Assembly (NCBI GenBank): GCA_016185305.1
Contig: JACPNV010000074.1
Location: 1-32,859 of the forward strand
DNA from: Actinomycetota bacterium
GTDB lineage: Bacteria > Actinomycetota > Acidimicrobiia > Acidimicrobiales > Acidimicrobilacustridaceae
Direction: 5' to 3'
DNA: 32,859 nucleotides
In this document: positions 32,534 through 32,859 of the stretch, piece after piece
Position numbering within the stretch: position 1 is the first letter of the stretch
Layout: every line of letters starts with the position of its first letter
The notes under the pieces: generated by a model
The model's database searches: none
What the model saw: the letters and a program-made list of their open reading frames with translations, nothing else
Told to the model about the DNA's origin: nothing
Program-made: the position numbers and the translations under genes

Positions 32534-32859
32534 GCAGTACCGGCAACCCGGCGGAGAGCCCGAACGTGGCGATCGGTCGGGCCCTGGCGCGTCGGCCGGC
32601 CATCGCTCGGCGCACCACACCCGGGCCTACGAGCAGCGCCTCGCCGCCCAGCCGGCGGGCGGGATGATCGACCGAGAAGGCGAGGGCGGCAAGAACGCCA
32701 CGACCGCGCCCGCCGCGCCGCCCGAGCACGGCGACCACCCGAAGCTGTCGCTTGCCGTGATGATCTTCTGGGGGTCGGTCGTGGCGGTGCCGGCGTCGTC
32801 GGCCCTGGTGACCGCGGTGCTGTCGCGGCGGGTCGCTCCGGGCGAGCTGAGCGTCATCA
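32526..32859 (+). CDS. Start of a membrane protein, possibly a polysaccharide flippase, cut by window end
   Basis: A frame opens at GTG 32526, right after GAGGAGGAAC (ideal ribosome binding site), and stays open to the last base, 111 codons. It encodes a hydrophilic leader of about 75 residues (VSEQYRQPGGEPERGDRSGP at the start). A hydrophobic segment follows (LSLAVMIFWGSVVAVPASSA) and then LVTAVLSRRVAPGELSVI. A first helix followed by an SRR-x-APGE-like loop resembles Wzx-type oligosaccharide flippases, but the evidence is thin. Its 8-nt overlap with the glycosyltransferase-methyltransferase gene supports a role in the same glycan pathway. Confidence 0.55.
   Translation, partial: MSEQYRQPGGEPERGDRSGPGASAGHRSAHHTRAYEQRLAAQPAGGMIDREGEGGKNATTAPAAPPEHGDHPKLSLAVMIFWGSVVAVPASSALVTAVLSRRVAPGELSVI

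Overview
The window is high-GC DNA from what is most likely an actinobacterium, possibly of the Acidimicrobiia type. The evidence is a mycothiol-dependent maleylpyruvate isomerase-fold protein, an NnaR-type (HemD plus winged helix) nitrate regulator, GlnR-like promoter boxes, frequent GTG starts, and several promoters whose -10 element sits just before the start codon, suggesting leaderless mRNAs. The class assignment is inference. I see no rRNA, tRNA or CRISPR array.

Left edge (1-2160). The end of an IS256-family element cuts an ArsR-family regulator gene. A DinB/MDMPI-type gene follows, then the decayed remains of a family 5 solute-binding protein gene.

Stress or low-oxygen island (2078-8026). 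A DoxX-type membrane protein, three universal-stress-protein domain genes or tandems, a flavodoxin, a small two-helix membrane protein, two paralogues of an unrecognised Cys/His-rich family, and a secreted cupredoxin-multicopper oxidase fusion are grouped here. Each of the three promoter regions carries an inverted pair of a 14-bp imperfect palindrome (consensus GGGYCKWWGGTCMC) that resembles the mycobacterial DosR/DevR box. This suggests one shared regulon.

Middle (8036-13132). A secreted Vgb-like beta-propeller protein, cytochrome bd oxidase (cydAB) and a coiled-coil M23 peptidase lie here.

Nitrate/nitrite assimilation block (13270-26125), all transcribed leftward: nirB-nirD; nnaR; nrtA-nrtB-nrtD (ABC nitrate uptake); narK, a DmsB-DmsC fusion and a molybdopterin nitrate reductase. 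Four promoters (nirB, nnaR, nrtA, narK) carry three GlnR-like half-sites on an 11-bp period. In three of them the box lies exactly 23 nt before the start codon, with an nAnnnT hexamer at -13 to -8. The enzymes would take nitrate in, reduce it to nitrite using quinol through the DmsBC-like module, and reduce nitrite to ammonium with NirBD. As sequenced, however, nirB has lost an internal segment and its frame.

Right end (26242-32859). An unknown protein is translationally coupled to a formylglycine-type sulfatase whose 3' end is amplified into a 27-bp tandem repeat. A MerR-family regulator comes next, then a surface-glycan cluster: a GT2 glycosyltransferase, a GT4-methyltransferase fusion, and the start of a probable membrane protein cut by the window edge.
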